Source of the DNA: Alphaproteobacteria bacterium
Lineage (GTDB): Bacteria; Pseudomonadota; Alphaproteobacteria; Caulobacterales; Caulobacteraceae
Direction: 5' to 3'
DNA length: 11,559 nt
Assembly (NCBI GenBank): GCA_028869395.1
Contig: JAGWSE010000220.1
Span: forward strand, 1-11,559
The translations under genes and the position numbers were made by a program. The notes below the pieces were generated by a model that saw only the letters and a list, made by a program, of their open reading frames with translations, searched no databases and was not told the origin of the DNA. Of the stretch, positions 1 to 6,960 are shown piece after piece (position 1 is the stretch's first letter; each line of letters begins with the position of its first letter).

Positions 1-344
1 ACTGCGACAGGCGTCGCCAGGACGTCGTTCCGGCCGCTTGAGGTAGTGGGCCGCCGGAGCCCGCCCGTGTCGCCGCCTGAGTCAGTCAGGCGATGTGGGG
101 ATCGTGCGCTCTCAAAGAACGGCGGTCAATCAATTGCTTGGCTGGCGCCGGCGTTCCTGTGGACAGTGCGGCGCCGGGGCCATGGACGTTCATTCTCCGT
201 TAGGGTTTCCGATCCGCCCGGGACCTCGCGGCGCCCCCGAAGGGGGCGGCGACTAGAGGGTTTGTTCACGCTTGGCCGTTAACAAAACAGGGTGAACGGC
301 GCGGCGCGCCGTGTCGGTTCTGTTGGCCTTGGGGCAGCCCAGGA
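1..344. other. Leading stretch with no recognisable gene
   Basis: I see no convincing coding region or RNA gene here. A 78-codon open frame on the plus strand (46-282) is rich in Arg, Pro and Gly, matches no family I know and looks like a chance frame in GC-rich DNA. Two perfect GC-rich hairpins are present. One is at 74-92 (7-bp arms, 5-nt loop). The other is at 232-248 (7-bp arms, GAA loop). Neither is followed by a T-run, so a terminator role is unproven. The last part presumably holds the promoter of the gene starting at 345, but I could not pick out a reliable -35/-10 pair. Confidence 0.5.
232..248. other. GC-rich hairpin, 7-bp stem with GAA loop
   Basis: CGCCCCC at 232-238 and GGGGGCG at 242-248 pair perfectly around GAA. 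It could end a transcript entering from the left or sit in the leader of the gene at 345. There is no T-run on either strand, so no role can be assigned. Confidence 0.35.
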
Positions 345-1556
345 ATGCGAGTAGCGAGTGAGGCGTCCGTTGCTGTGACCCGGCCCAGGATATTGGGGAC
401 GTCCGGTCACGCCGGAGGCCAGATCCAGAAGGCCGCCTCGGCCCTGGTGGCCGACGAGGGTGTCGTCGTCTTCCGCCTCGCCCGCCTGCGCGATGCGCTG
501 GGTGCGCGCTGGGGCCACAAGCGTCAGCAGGTCTGGGAGTTCGTCGACCGTTTCGCCAGGCGGATCCTTGCGCCCACCGACATCTTCATGCGGATCAACG
601 AGGTCGAGTATCTTCTCTCTTGTCCGGGCCGGGGCGAGAACGCGGCCCAGGTGGTCGCCTTCCGCATCTCCGAACAGACCCACGCCTTCTTCCTGGGCGA
701 CGATGAGCCGCCGCCGGAGCACGACGTGGTCACCCTCATGGTGGCCAAGGATGACGCCGCCAAGCCGCACGTCATCGCCGCGGAAGTGCCGCCGCCCCCG
801 CCCACCGACGCCGCCACCCAGTTCAAGGGCTACGCCTGGCGGCTCGTGCCGATCCGCACCATCCGCGGGCGCGAGCTCGAGGTGCGCTGCCGCACCGTCG
901 AGGTGATCCCGATCGTGGGCTCGCCCCAGCCCTGGCTGAAGGTCGAGGTGCAGGTGCGCGACGATATCGTCGGCCAGCTGCTCGACCGCTCCGAACGCCT
1001 CGGGCTCGATCCGGACGACCTGCTGCGCATCGACACCATCTCGCTGGACTATGCGGCGAACCTCGTCCGTTCCCGTCCGGCTCGCCACCTGAAGAGCCCG
1101 GTTCTCGTCGAGATCTCGCTCCGCAGCACCTCGTTGCAGACGCGCCATCGCCTGCAGGCGCTCATCTCCGGGATCCACCATCGGGTCCGCGACGAACTGA
1201 AGCTGGAGTTCGTCGACATCGGGCCGCAGGCGCCGCGCGGCCGGATCAACGAGGCGGTGGGGCTGCTGCAGGGCTATGTAGGAGAGATCATCCCGCGGGT
1301 CGGCGGCGGCGCGCCGTCCGACCTGAACGGGCTGATGGACCGGCGCTGGCCGGCGCTGTCGGCGGTCGGCTCGGATCTGCGCGAGGCCCTGCGGACCGAG
1401 GCTGACATCAGGGCCTTCCGACAGGTCGCCGCCGACCTCGCGCCCAGCCTGATCGTCCACGACGAGGGGTTCGGCGGCATGGACCTGTGGCTGCAGGTCG
1501 GGGCGACGCATCTCGCGGGCCACGAGCTGCAGGAGATCTACGTCATTCCCGATTGA
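345..1556 (+). CDS. Degenerate GGDEF-EAL-like protein, function unknown
   Basis: A 403-residue soluble protein without signal peptide or membrane segment. Residues about 40-118 follow the GGDEF fold pattern: a GH pair near 57-58, then a helix, then DIFMRINEVEYLLSCPG (79-95). This aligns with the usual D-L-x-x-R-x-GGDEF-x-x-L-L-P signature, but RINEVEY replaces R-x-GGDEF, so cyclase activity is very unlikely. A Pro-rich linker (about 144-153) follows. Residues about 225-396 resemble an EAL barrel in order and spacing (SPVLVEISLRSTSL 251-264, LKLEFVDIG 285-293, GATHLAGHEL 386-395), without the EAL catalytic acids in recognisable form. The likely role is a non-enzymatic binding or scaffold protein. 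The start at 345 has AGGA directly against the ATG, which is weak; the frame is open further upstream, so the true start could differ. It converges on the response regulator at 1587-2033. Assignment rests on by-eye pattern similarity; existence of the gene is more secure than the domain call. Confidence 0.7.
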   Translation: MRVASEASVAVTRPRILGTSGHAGGQIQKAASALVADEGVVVFRLARLRDALGARWGHKRQQVWEFVDRFARRILAPTDIFMRINEVEYLLSCPGRGENAAQVVAFRISEQTHAFFLGDDEPPPEHDVVTLMVAKDDAAKPHVIAAEVPPPPPTDAATQFKGYAWRLVPIRTIRGRELEVRCRTVEVIPIVGSPQPWLKVEVQVRDDIVGQLLDRSERLGLDPDDLLRIDTISLDYAANLVRSRPARHLKSPVLVEISLRSTSLQTRHRLQALISGIHHRVRDELKLEFVDIGPQAPRGRINEAVGLLQGYVGEIIPRVGGGAPSDLNGLMDRRWPALSAVGSDLREALRTEADIRAFRQVAADLAPSLIVHDEGFGGMDLWLQVGATHLAGHELQEIYVIPD

Positions 1557-1565
1557 GGACAGGCG

Positions 1566-1586
1566 CCTTGCGCGCGCCGGCGCAGG
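1566..1586. terminator. Possible weak hairpin between convergent genes
   Basis: TGCGC at 1569-1573 pairs with GCGCA at 1580-1584, and flanking CC/GG extends it with one bulged T. It fills the 30-bp gap between the two convergent stop codons. There is no T-run, so intrinsic termination is uncertain. Confidence 0.25.
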
Positions 1587-2033
1587 TCAGGCGCGCCTGG
1601 CGCGCTTGTGCTTCGTCGGCGGCGCCTCGCCGCCGCGGGCCCGCTGCAGCTCGTCCGAGATCGCGTTCAGCAGGATCTCCGGCGTGACGGGCTTGGCGAT
1701 GTGGCGGTCGGCGCCGGCCGCCTTGGAGGCCGAGACATGCTCGGACAGGGCGTTGGCCGTCACCGCCAGAACCGGCGTGCGGGGACGGTCCGTGCGTCCC
1801 TCGTATTCGCGGATCTCGCGTATCGCGGTCAGGCCGTCCATCACCGGCATCTGCAGGTCCATCAGGACGACGTCGAAGTCCTCGGTCTGGAAGGCGACCA
1901 CCGCCTCCTGGCCGTTCTCAACGGACACGGCCGCCGCGCTCACCAGGTCGAGGATGATCTCGATCACGGCGCGGTTGGTGGGATGGTCGTCGGCGACGAG
2001 CACCCGCAGCGGCTTTTCAGCAGGGCTATCCAT
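1587..2033 (-). CDS. Single-domain response regulator (CheY-like)
   Basis: A 148-residue protein that is almost entirely one receiver domain. All key residues are present: acidic pair D15-D16 (LVADDHPTNR), phospho-acceptor D59 in VVLMDLQMPVMDG, T92 (AVTANA) and K114 (IAKPV). The D-L-Q-M-P-V-M-D-G and T-A-N-A forms are typical of receivers that work in phosphorelays with hybrid kinases. No output domain follows, only a short basic tail (KHKRARRA). I start it at the ATG at 2033, just before the receiver, with GGGGAGGG at 2045-2052 upstream (11-nt spacing, slightly long). An in-frame ATG at 2072 would add 13 residues, swallow that ribosome-binding site and has none of its own. It is divergent from the two-receiver gene at 2230 and convergent with the gene at 345. 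Its partner kinase cannot be read from sequence; the three kinases in the window are candidates. Confidence 0.9.
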   Translation of the reverse strand: MDSPAEKPLRVLVADDHPTNRAVIEIILDLVSAAAVSVENGQEAVVAFQTEDFDVVLMDLQMPVMDGLTAIREIREYEGRTDRPRTPVLAVTANALSEHVSASKAAGADRHIAKPVTPEILLNAISDELQRARGGEAPPTKHKRARRA

Positions 2034-2229
2034 GCTACGCGGAACCCTCCCCAGGCACACGAGGCGGCTCATGGCCGATTCGAACCCAGGGTAGAGGCGA
2101 AGCGCTAACTATCCGTTGCCGAACGCCGATTTGTTCGACGCGACTCGCGCAGGCGCGCGAAGTCACCTGAAATTAATCGGCGCAGCCTATCGATTCGCCA
2201 CAGGCACGAAAAAGGTCCTTCCAGGCCCC

Positions 2230-3282
2230 ATGCACGAACCTTCGCCGCCTCGGCTCCTCGTCGTCGACGACGTCGACGACAACCGCACGATCCTGTCGCG
2301 GCGCTTCACGCGCCTGGGCTTCGACTGCATCGAGGCGGAGAGCGGCGAGCGGGCGCTGGAGCTGATCGCAGTCGAGCCGTTCGATGTCGTGCTCCTCGAC
2401 ATCATGATGCCGGGCATTGACGGGCTGGAGGTGCTGCGCACGCTGCGCGAGACCTACACCCAGGATCAGCTGCCCGTGATCATGGTCTCGGCCAAGTCCA
2501 CCAGTGAGGACGTCGTCGACGGCCTGCTGCTGGGCGCCAACGACTACATCACCAAGCCGGTCGATCTGAAGGTCGCCCAGGCCCGCGTCGAGGCGCAGCT
2601 CGCGCGCAAGCGCGCCGACGACGCTTCCCGCTCCGCCCAGCGCGAGCTGCAGCGCTCGCTCGAGTCCCTGCGCGGTGCGCTCGCCGCGCCCGAGGCCCCT
2701 GCCGGGGAGGCGCCCCAGGCGCTCGGCGCCAAGCTCGAGATGGCGAGCGCGATCTCCAGGCTCTGCGAACGGCCCGGTTTCGAGGACATGATCGGCCTGG
2801 TGGACAACGCCATCGGCCTGCTGCGGCAGATGTCGAACACCCTGGAGCCGGAGGCGATCGCCGCGCCGAAGTCGGACGCGATCCGCATCCTGTCCATCGA
2901 CGCCGACGCCCAGGACCGCGAGGTCGTGCGCCAGATGCTGTTCGAGGCTGCGCGCGCCGTCGAGGTGGTGGAGCTGACCGACGTCCCCACCGATGACGCG
3001 ATTCTGCAGGACCGCCGCTTCGACCTGGTCATTTTGAGCTGGCGTCGCGGCGACGCCCTTTCCGAGACCTTCGTGAAGGCCCTGCGCGGCCGCGAGGCCT
3101 CTGTGGGCCAGAAGCGCACGCCGGTGGTGGCGCTGTCCTCCGAGCGCGAGACGCAGCCCTCCGCCATGGCCGCCGGCGCGGACCTCCATCTCGTCAAGCC
3201 GCTGACGGCCGCGGGCCTCCTGAACGCCGTCGTCGGCTCGCTGTCCGAGGCTGCTCCGGGCGCGCGTGTCTCCCGCGCCTGA
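2230..3282 (+). CDS. Two-receiver protein, second receiver degenerate
   Basis: A 350-residue protein with an N-terminal receiver (about 7-125), a helical, charged linker (about 126-215) and a second receiver-like domain (about 217-338). Receiver 1 is complete: D13-D14, phospho-acceptor D57 in VVLLDIMMPGIDG, S87 in the T/S position and K109 in ANDYITKPVD. Receiver 2 keeps acidic residues early (IDADAQDR 223-230) and the Lys (LVKPL 321-325), but the acceptor position is Ser270 (FDLVILSWRRGD), so it should not be phosphorylated in the normal way. The layout recalls PleD without its GGDEF domain. I prefer the ATG at 2230 to one at 2116, because the 38 extra residues show no domain and the receiver begins at once after 2230. 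The ribosome-binding site is weak in either case (AAAAAGG at 2209-2215 is rather far). Receiver 1 is about half identical by eye to the receiver of the kinase at 4207. No output domain is seen. Confidence 0.88.
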   Translation: MHEPSPPRLLVVDDVDDNRTILSRRFTRLGFDCIEAESGERALELIAVEPFDVVLLDIMMPGIDGLEVLRTLRETYTQDQLPVIMVSAKSTSEDVVDGLLLGANDYITKPVDLKVAQARVEAQLARKRADDASRSAQRELQRSLESLRGALAAPEAPAGEAPQALGAKLEMASAISRLCERPGFEDMIGLVDNAIGLLRQMSNTLEPEAIAAPKSDAIRILSIDADAQDREVVRQMLFEAARAVEVVELTDVPTDDAILQDRRFDLVILSWRRGDALSETFVKALRGREASVGQKRTPVVALSSERETQPSAMAAGADLHLVKPLTAAGLLNAVVGSLSEAAPGARVSRA

Positions 3283-3332
3283 TTTCGCGAGCGCCCCTGC
3301 GGCGGCGGTCGGCGGACAGGACGCCGCCCATG

Positions 3333-3367
3333 AAAAAAGCCCGGCCGCCGCAGCGGCCGGGCTCTTT
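3333..3367. terminator. Bidirectional intrinsic terminator
   Basis: An 11-bp perfect stem (3338-3348 with 3353-3363) around a 4-nt loop CGCA, preceded on the plus strand by AAAAAA (3333-3338) and followed by CTCTTT. On the minus strand the A-run becomes a U-run, so it is a textbook terminator for the OmpW gene. The T-rich right flank lets it serve the two-receiver gene too. It sits between these two convergent genes. Confidence 0.88.
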
Positions 3368-3386
3368 CTCTGGAACGCCGTGGCGC

Positions 3387-4034
3387 TCAGAAGCGGTAGG
3401 TCACGCCCACGCTGTAGGCGGCCGGGTTCAGTCGCACCTTGCCGACGACCGGGGCCGGGCCGAGGTAGCCCGTCGCGGTGGTCTTCAGCCAGGTCTGCTT
3501 GAAGTCGGCGTAGAGGCCGGTGTGGTCGTTGAGCATGTAGTCGGCGCCCACGCCTGCCGCTTCGCCGATGTCGTTCTTGGCGTGCAGGTCGGTGACCGCG
3601 CCGTCCTTGGCCTTGAAGATCACCAGGAAGGCGGCGCCCGCGCCGATGTACGGCTGGAACTTGCCGCCGCGGTTGAAGTGGTATTCCGCCGTCAGCGTCA
3701 TCGGGCCGTAGAGCGTGGAGCCGAGGGTCCCGAGGGCGGCGATCGAGCCGTCGGCGTGCACCCGCGCGGTCGGCGGTAGGCCGCCCGTAAAGGTCACCGC
3801 CACGTTCGGGGTCACGAAGTATCCGACCTGGCCCTCGAGCGTGTACTGGGGATTGATCCTGACGTTGGCGCCGGGCACCGGCGCGCCGCCGGCCGTGAAC
3901 GAGGCGTTCTCGTCCAGCGCGATCATCGCCGGGCCGGCCTTCACGAACCATCGGTTCGCAGTCTCTGCGTGAGCGGCCGTGGCGCCGCAAACCATGCTGG
4001 CGGCGACGAGCGCCGTGATCTTGGACCTAACCAT
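3387..4034 (-). CDS. OmpW-family outer-membrane beta-barrel protein
   Basis: A 215-residue precursor. It has a signal peptide (residues 1-23; basic start, hydrophobic core, AAHA then ETANRW), so the mature protein is about 192 residues, usual for the 8-stranded OmpW barrel. Family marks are a YTLEGQVGYFVTPNVAVTFTGG stretch, then LGSTLYGPMTLTAEYHF with KFQPYIGAGAAF after it (the OmpW pattern of an LPPT-like turn, an aromatic strand and PYIGAG), and a C-terminal YSVGVTYRF ending in Phe, the signal for BAM-mediated insertion. OmpW proteins form narrow hydrophobic channels proposed to pass small hydrophobic compounds; the substrate here is unknown. I choose the ATG at 4034 because AGGAAG lies 8 nt upstream; a TTG at 4040 is also in frame. 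It ends at a strong terminator and is divergent from the kinase at 4207. A hydrophobic-molecule porin near a possible hydrophobic-signal synthase is suggestive only. Confidence 0.9.
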   Translation of the reverse strand: MVRSKITALVAASMVCGATAAHAETANRWFVKAGPAMIALDENASFTAGGAPVPGANVRINPQYTLEGQVGYFVTPNVAVTFTGGLPPTARVHADGSIAALGTLGSTLYGPMTLTAEYHFNRGGKFQPYIGAGAAFLVIFKAKDGAVTDLHAKNDIGEAAGVGADYMLNDHTGLYADFKQTWLKTTATGYLGPAPVVGKVRLNPAAYSVGVTYRF

Positions 4035-4206
4035 CACCAAACTTCCTGTTGGTTCGTAGTTGGCCTTATGCTTAAGGGGTAAACCTTAAGAAAAAATCAC
4101 GGTGAACGCTGATCTTCGAGTGCATCACGACTTGCGCGTGCACACTGTATTAAGGAGGGTTAAGCTAGAGTAGATTTGTTACTGTCGTTTTGCGGGAATT
4201 TTCCGG
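4035..4206. promoter_or_regulatory. Divergent promoter region with TTAA repeats
   Basis: This 172-bp AT-richer gap lies between the divergent ompW-like and receiver-kinase genes. It holds two identical CTTAAG hexamers (4071-4076 and 4085-4090) separated by GGGTAAAC, followed by an A-run, and a TTAA-N6-TTAA element (4150-4163). These resemble paired operator sites. The second is one base short of the TTAA-N7-TTAA consensus of the alphaproteobacterial cell-cycle regulator CtrA. I could not define -35/-10 hexamers with confidence. Confidence 0.4.
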
Positions 4207-5433
4207 ATGTCAGGGGAAGATTCAGCCTGGAGTGGTGGCGAGCCCTGGGCGAAGATCCTCATCGTCGACGATATCGCCGATAACCGCATTCTCCTGGCGC
4301 GGCGGTTCTCCAGGCGCGGCGTGGCCATCGCCGAGGCCGAAAGCGGCCGCGCGGCGCTCGAAGCCATCGAGAAGGAGGCCTTCGACGTCGTCCTGCTCGA
4401 CGTGATGATGCCCGACATGAACGGCGTGGACGTGCTCAAGCGCATCCGCGAGCGCCATTCAGAGGCGGAGCTTCCGGTGATCATGGTGACCGGTCGTTCG
4501 GAGTCGGAGGACATGGTCCAGGCGCTGACCGCCGGCGCCAACGACTACATCACCAAGCCCGTCGACTTCGCCGTGGCTCTGGTGCGCGTCAGCGCCCAAG
4601 CCGCCCGCCGCCGCGCTGAGGAGGAAGCCCGCGTCGCGCGCGAGGCCCTGACGCGCGCCAACGAGGATCTCGAGCGCCGCATCGCCGAGCGCACCGCCGA
4701 ACTGGTGCGCACCAACGAGCAGCTGCGCGAAGCCAACAAGGCCAAGGACGAATTCCTGGCCATCGTCAGCCACGAGTTGCGCACGCCGCTGAACGGCCTG
4801 ATCGCCACCGGCCAGATCCTGGCCCAGTCGCCGCTCGCGCCCAAGCAGACGCGGCTCGTCGACCTGATCAATAGCTCGGCCGGCCAGCTCTTCGCCATCG
4901 TCGCCGACCTGCTCGACATGCTCGACCTGACCTCAGGCGGCGTGACGCTGTCGCCCGCGCCGGCCAGGCTGGAGGAGATCGTGCAGGAGGCGGCCGCCTT
5001 CGCCGAACCCCTGGCGCAGGCCAAGGGCCTGGGATTCCACGTCGACATCGCAGCGGCGGCGGCCGGCGCCGAGCTCGTGGTCGATCGCCGCCGCCTCTCG
5101 GAGACCCTGCGGCGCATCCTCGACAACGCGGTGAAATTCACCGAAGCCGGCGAGATTCGGCTGAAGGTCGCCTTACAATCCGGCCGCTGCGCCATCGCGG
5201 TGACCGACACGGGCGTGGGCCTCGACGCGGCCGTAGCCGCCCGGCTCTTCCGGCCGTTCGAGCAGGCCGACTCCTCGCTCACCCGCAAATTCGGCGGCCT
5301 GGGCCTGGGCCTGGCCATCTCCAAGGGGCTCGTTGACCTTATGGGCGGCGAGATCGTCGCCGAGGGCTGTCCCGGCGGCGGCTCGACCTTCCGCCTGATC
5401 CTGCCGCCTGCCGCCGTGGCCGCGGCGGCCTGA
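4207..5433 (+). CDS. Soluble receiver-histidine kinase hybrid
   Basis: A 408-residue cytoplasmic protein with no membrane segment. Residues 15-130 are a full receiver: D21-D22, phospho-acceptor D65 (VVLLDVMMPDMNG), T95 and K117 (ANDYITKPVD). Residues about 132-180 form a charged coiled coil. HisKA follows with H189 in VSHELRTPLNG, then the HATPase_c domain: N307 (LDNAVKF), DTGVG 334-338 (G1) and GGLGLGLA 363-370 (G2). A receiver placed in front of the kinase, in place of a sensor, suggests that phosphorylation of D65 by another kinase controls this one, or that it is an intermediate in a relay. A short tail of Ala ends the protein. The start at 4207 leaves 14 residues before the receiver; GGGAA lies about 10 nt upstream. 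Its receiver is paralogous to the one at 2230-2600. It converges on the synthase gene at 5511-6851. Confidence 0.92.
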   Translation: MSGEDSAWSGGEPWAKILIVDDIADNRILLARRFSRRGVAIAEAESGRAALEAIEKEAFDVVLLDVMMPDMNGVDVLKRIRERHSEAELPVIMVTGRSESEDMVQALTAGANDYITKPVDFAVALVRVSAQAARRRAEEEARVAREALTRANEDLERRIAERTAELVRTNEQLREANKAKDEFLAIVSHELRTPLNGLIATGQILAQSPLAPKQTRLVDLINSSAGQLFAIVADLLDMLDLTSGGVTLSPAPARLEEIVQEAAAFAEPLAQAKGLGFHVDIAAAAAGAELVVDRRRLSETLRRILDNAVKFTEAGEIRLKVALQSGRCAIAVTDTGVGLDAAVAARLFRPFEQADSSLTRKFGGLGLGLAISKGLVDLMGGEIVAEGCPGGGSTFRLILPPAAVAAAA

Positions 5434-5456
5434 GGCGCGGCGTCTTCCGTTCACGC

Positions 5457-5485
5457 AAAAAAAGGGGCGGACCGAAGCCCGCCCC
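5457..5485 (-). terminator. Intrinsic terminator of the oxoamine synthase gene
   Basis: GGGGCGG (5464-5470) pairs with CCGCCCC (5479-5485) around an 8-nt loop, next to a run of seven A (5457-5463). Read on the minus strand this is a GC stem followed by seven U, 26 bp past the synthase stop codon. For the convergent plus-strand kinase the same hairpin lacks a U-run. Confidence 0.8.
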
Positions 5486-5510
5486 CTGCCATGACGCGTA
5501 CTGAACTCGA

Positions 5511-6851
5511 TCAGGCGATCTTGCGCACCGGGGTCTCGTTGTTCGAGTTGATCCACTCGAACTCCGCCCGGCCCGCCTCGTAGGCGTCCCGCAGCGCGGC
5601 GACCGCGTCGCGGATGTTCTGTTCGGTGTGGTTGGCCATCACCTGCATCCGGAACCGCGCCTGGCCCTTCGGCACGGCGGGGAACTCCACCAGGTTGGCG
5701 ATCAGGCCGGCCTGCGGAAGCCTGCGGCTGACCAGGCGCGCCAGCGCCTCGGAGCCCATCTTCACGCAGACGATGGCCGACGGATCGCCATAAACCTCGA
5801 AGCCGGCGGCCACCAGCTGCTCGCGCAGCGAGAGCACGTTGGCCATCATCTTGCGGCGCAGCTCGGCGCCGTCCTCGCTCTCGATGATCTCGAAGGCCTT
5901 CAGCACGCTGGCGGCCTGCATCGGCGACAGCGCGTTGGAGAAGGTGCAGGGCGGCGAGAAGAAGCGAAGGTACTCCTTCACCTCGCGGTTGCGACAGGCG
6001 ACGAAACCACCGTTCGAGCCGAAGGTCTTGGAGAACGAGCCCATCACCAGATCGATCTTTCCGGTCATGCCCTGCAGGCCTATATGGCCGCGCCCGCCCG
6101 GGCCGAGGTTGCCCATATCGTGCGCCACGTCGACCATCAGGGTGGCGTTGAACTCGTGGCAGAGCTCCTGCATCGCCTTCAGGTCCGGCGTGTCGGAATC
6201 CATCGAGAACAGGCTCTCGGTCACCACCATGACGCCGTTCTGGGCGTCCTTGGCGCGGATCTGCTCCAGCCACCGGCGGCACTCGTCCACGCGATTGTGT
6301 CGGAACAGGTAGATGTTCTTGGTGGCCGCGCTCGCGCCTTCCTGCAGGCAGGTGTGCGCCAGCGCGTCGATCACCACGTGGTCGGTCGATCGGACCAGGC
6401 CCTTGATGACGCCGAAGCCCGCGGCCCAGCCGGTCGGGAACAGGATCGCCTCGGGCGTGCCCATGAACTCGGCGATCTTGCGCTCCAGCAGCACGGAATG
6501 GTGCGTGTTGCCGACCAGCGCCGCCGAGCCCGCACTATGGACCCCGAACTCCTCGATGACCTCCTGGGCGACCTTCTTGATCACCGGATTGGTCGACAGG
6601 CTCAGGTAATCCTGGCTGGCGAAGTTCACGCCGTGGATCTTCTGGCCGGCGTCGTCGCGTGCGTCGCACACCGTCGACGGGCTTTCCTCGGTCGAGCGCG
6701 AGAAGGGCCAAAGCCCGTTGCGCCGCCGCAGGTCCTGCCATTTGAAGAAACCCTCGATGCGGTCCTGCAGATCCGGACCCCGAGGATAGCGGTAATCGCG
6801 CATGCTGCCGGAAAGCGCAGCCGCAGGCACATGCCTGAATTCTTCAGCCAT
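5511..6851 (-). CDS. Alpha-oxoamine synthase family PLP enzyme (CqsA/SPT-like)
   Basis: A 446-residue fold-type I PLP enzyme of the family that condenses an amino acid with an acyl-CoA or acyl-ACP (KBL, AONS, ALA synthase, serine palmitoyltransferase, CqsA/LqsA). Visible landmarks: NFASQDYLSLS 77-87 (substrate entry strand), TGW 140-142, H166 (DALAHTC, ring-stacking His), ESLFSMDSD 212-220, D241 and H244 in DVAHDMG (normally DEAHS), Schiff-base K275 in GSFSKTFGSNGGF, and R401 with NHT 407-409 (carboxylate-binding region). It is about 50 residues longer than typical members owing to an N-terminal extension (about 1-60). The DVAHD form and the extension mark it as neither standard KBL nor AONS. 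A GGTGGGG ribosome-binding site precedes the ATG. It lies 151 bp downstream of a receiver gene and a six-TM kinase gene on the same strand, as in alpha-hydroxyketone signalling loci. No acyl-carrier protein or ceramide genes are adjacent, which gives no support for a sphingolipid role. Family call firm; product uncertain. Confidence 0.88.
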   Translation of the reverse strand: MAEEFRHVPAAALSGSMRDYRYPRGPDLQDRIEGFFKWQDLRRRNGLWPFSRSTEESPSTVCDARDDAGQKIHGVNFASQDYLSLSTNPVIKKVAQEVIEEFGVHSAGSAALVGNTHHSVLLERKIAEFMGTPEAILFPTGWAAGFGVIKGLVRSTDHVVIDALAHTCLQEGASAATKNIYLFRHNRVDECRRWLEQIRAKDAQNGVMVVTESLFSMDSDTPDLKAMQELCHEFNATLMVDVAHDMGNLGPGGRGHIGLQGMTGKIDLVMGSFSKTFGSNGGFVACRNREVKEYLRFFSPPCTFSNALSPMQAASVLKAFEIIESEDGAELRRKMMANVLSLREQLVAAGFEVYGDPSAIVCVKMGSEALARLVSRRLPQAGLIANLVEFPAVPKGQARFRMQVMANHTEQNIRDAVAALRDAYEAGRAEFEWINSNNETPVRKIA

Positions 6852-6937
6852 ACTATGTCCCCACCGAGTTATTTTTACTGTTCGGTTTCAGGGAGATGTG
6901 TAGCTGATAGGCGTTAACAAACCTGTCTACATAGTAT
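6850..6937. repeat. 9-bp inverted repeat around synthase leader
   Basis: ATACTATGT at 6850-6858 is repeated in inverted form, ACATAGTAT, at 6929-6937, with 70 bp between. The left arm covers the start codon and ribosome-binding region of the synthase gene; the right arm overlaps the best -10-like hexamer. It could be a pair of half-operators or a long-range stem that hides the start, or chance. Confidence 0.45.
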
Positions 6938-6958
6938 TGCGGAGGTGCTTACAAACAA
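6931..6958 (-). promoter_or_regulatory. Possible promoter for the synthase gene
   Basis: Read on the minus strand, TTGTTT (6953-6958) and TACTAT (6931-6936) are spaced by 16 bp, a fair sigma70-like pair, and lie in the 151-bp gap between the receiver and synthase genes. This would give the synthase its own promoter in addition to read-through from the kinase and receiver. Seen by eye only. Confidence 0.35.
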
Positions 6959-6960
6959 GC

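Noticed and set aside
46..282. 78-codon open frame in the leading stretch
   Set aside because: GTG start without a ribosome-binding site, Arg/Pro-rich, crosses a hairpin, no recognisable family.
279..1523. 414-codon open frame on the minus strand opposite the GGDEF-EAL-like gene
   Set aside because: Arg/Asp/Gly/His-rich translation with no domain, typical of the complement of a GC-rich gene; the plus frame shows domain-like patterning and a hydrophobic strand/helix rhythm.
2077..2087. tRNA-like T-loop string GATTCGAACCC (minus strand GGGTTCGAATC)
   Set aside because: Its T-stem does not pair, and I found no acceptor, D or anticodon arm on either side. Not a tRNA and no evidence for an attachment site.
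2173..3990. 605-codon minus-strand open frame
   Set aside because: It runs antisense through the two-receiver gene, across the strong terminator and through the OmpW gene in another frame. Low-complexity Arg/Gly/Ala composition.
5511..6851. Calling the synthase a serine palmitoyltransferase outright
   Set aside because: Caulobacterales do make ceramides, but no acyl-carrier protein or ceramide gene is adjacent and the DVAHD motif differs from the usual DEAHS. Kept as the main alternative, not the call.
5628..6917. 429-codon plus-strand open frame opposite the synthase
   Set aside because: The minus strand has an unbroken PLP enzyme with all catalytic landmarks; the plus frame is a shadow.
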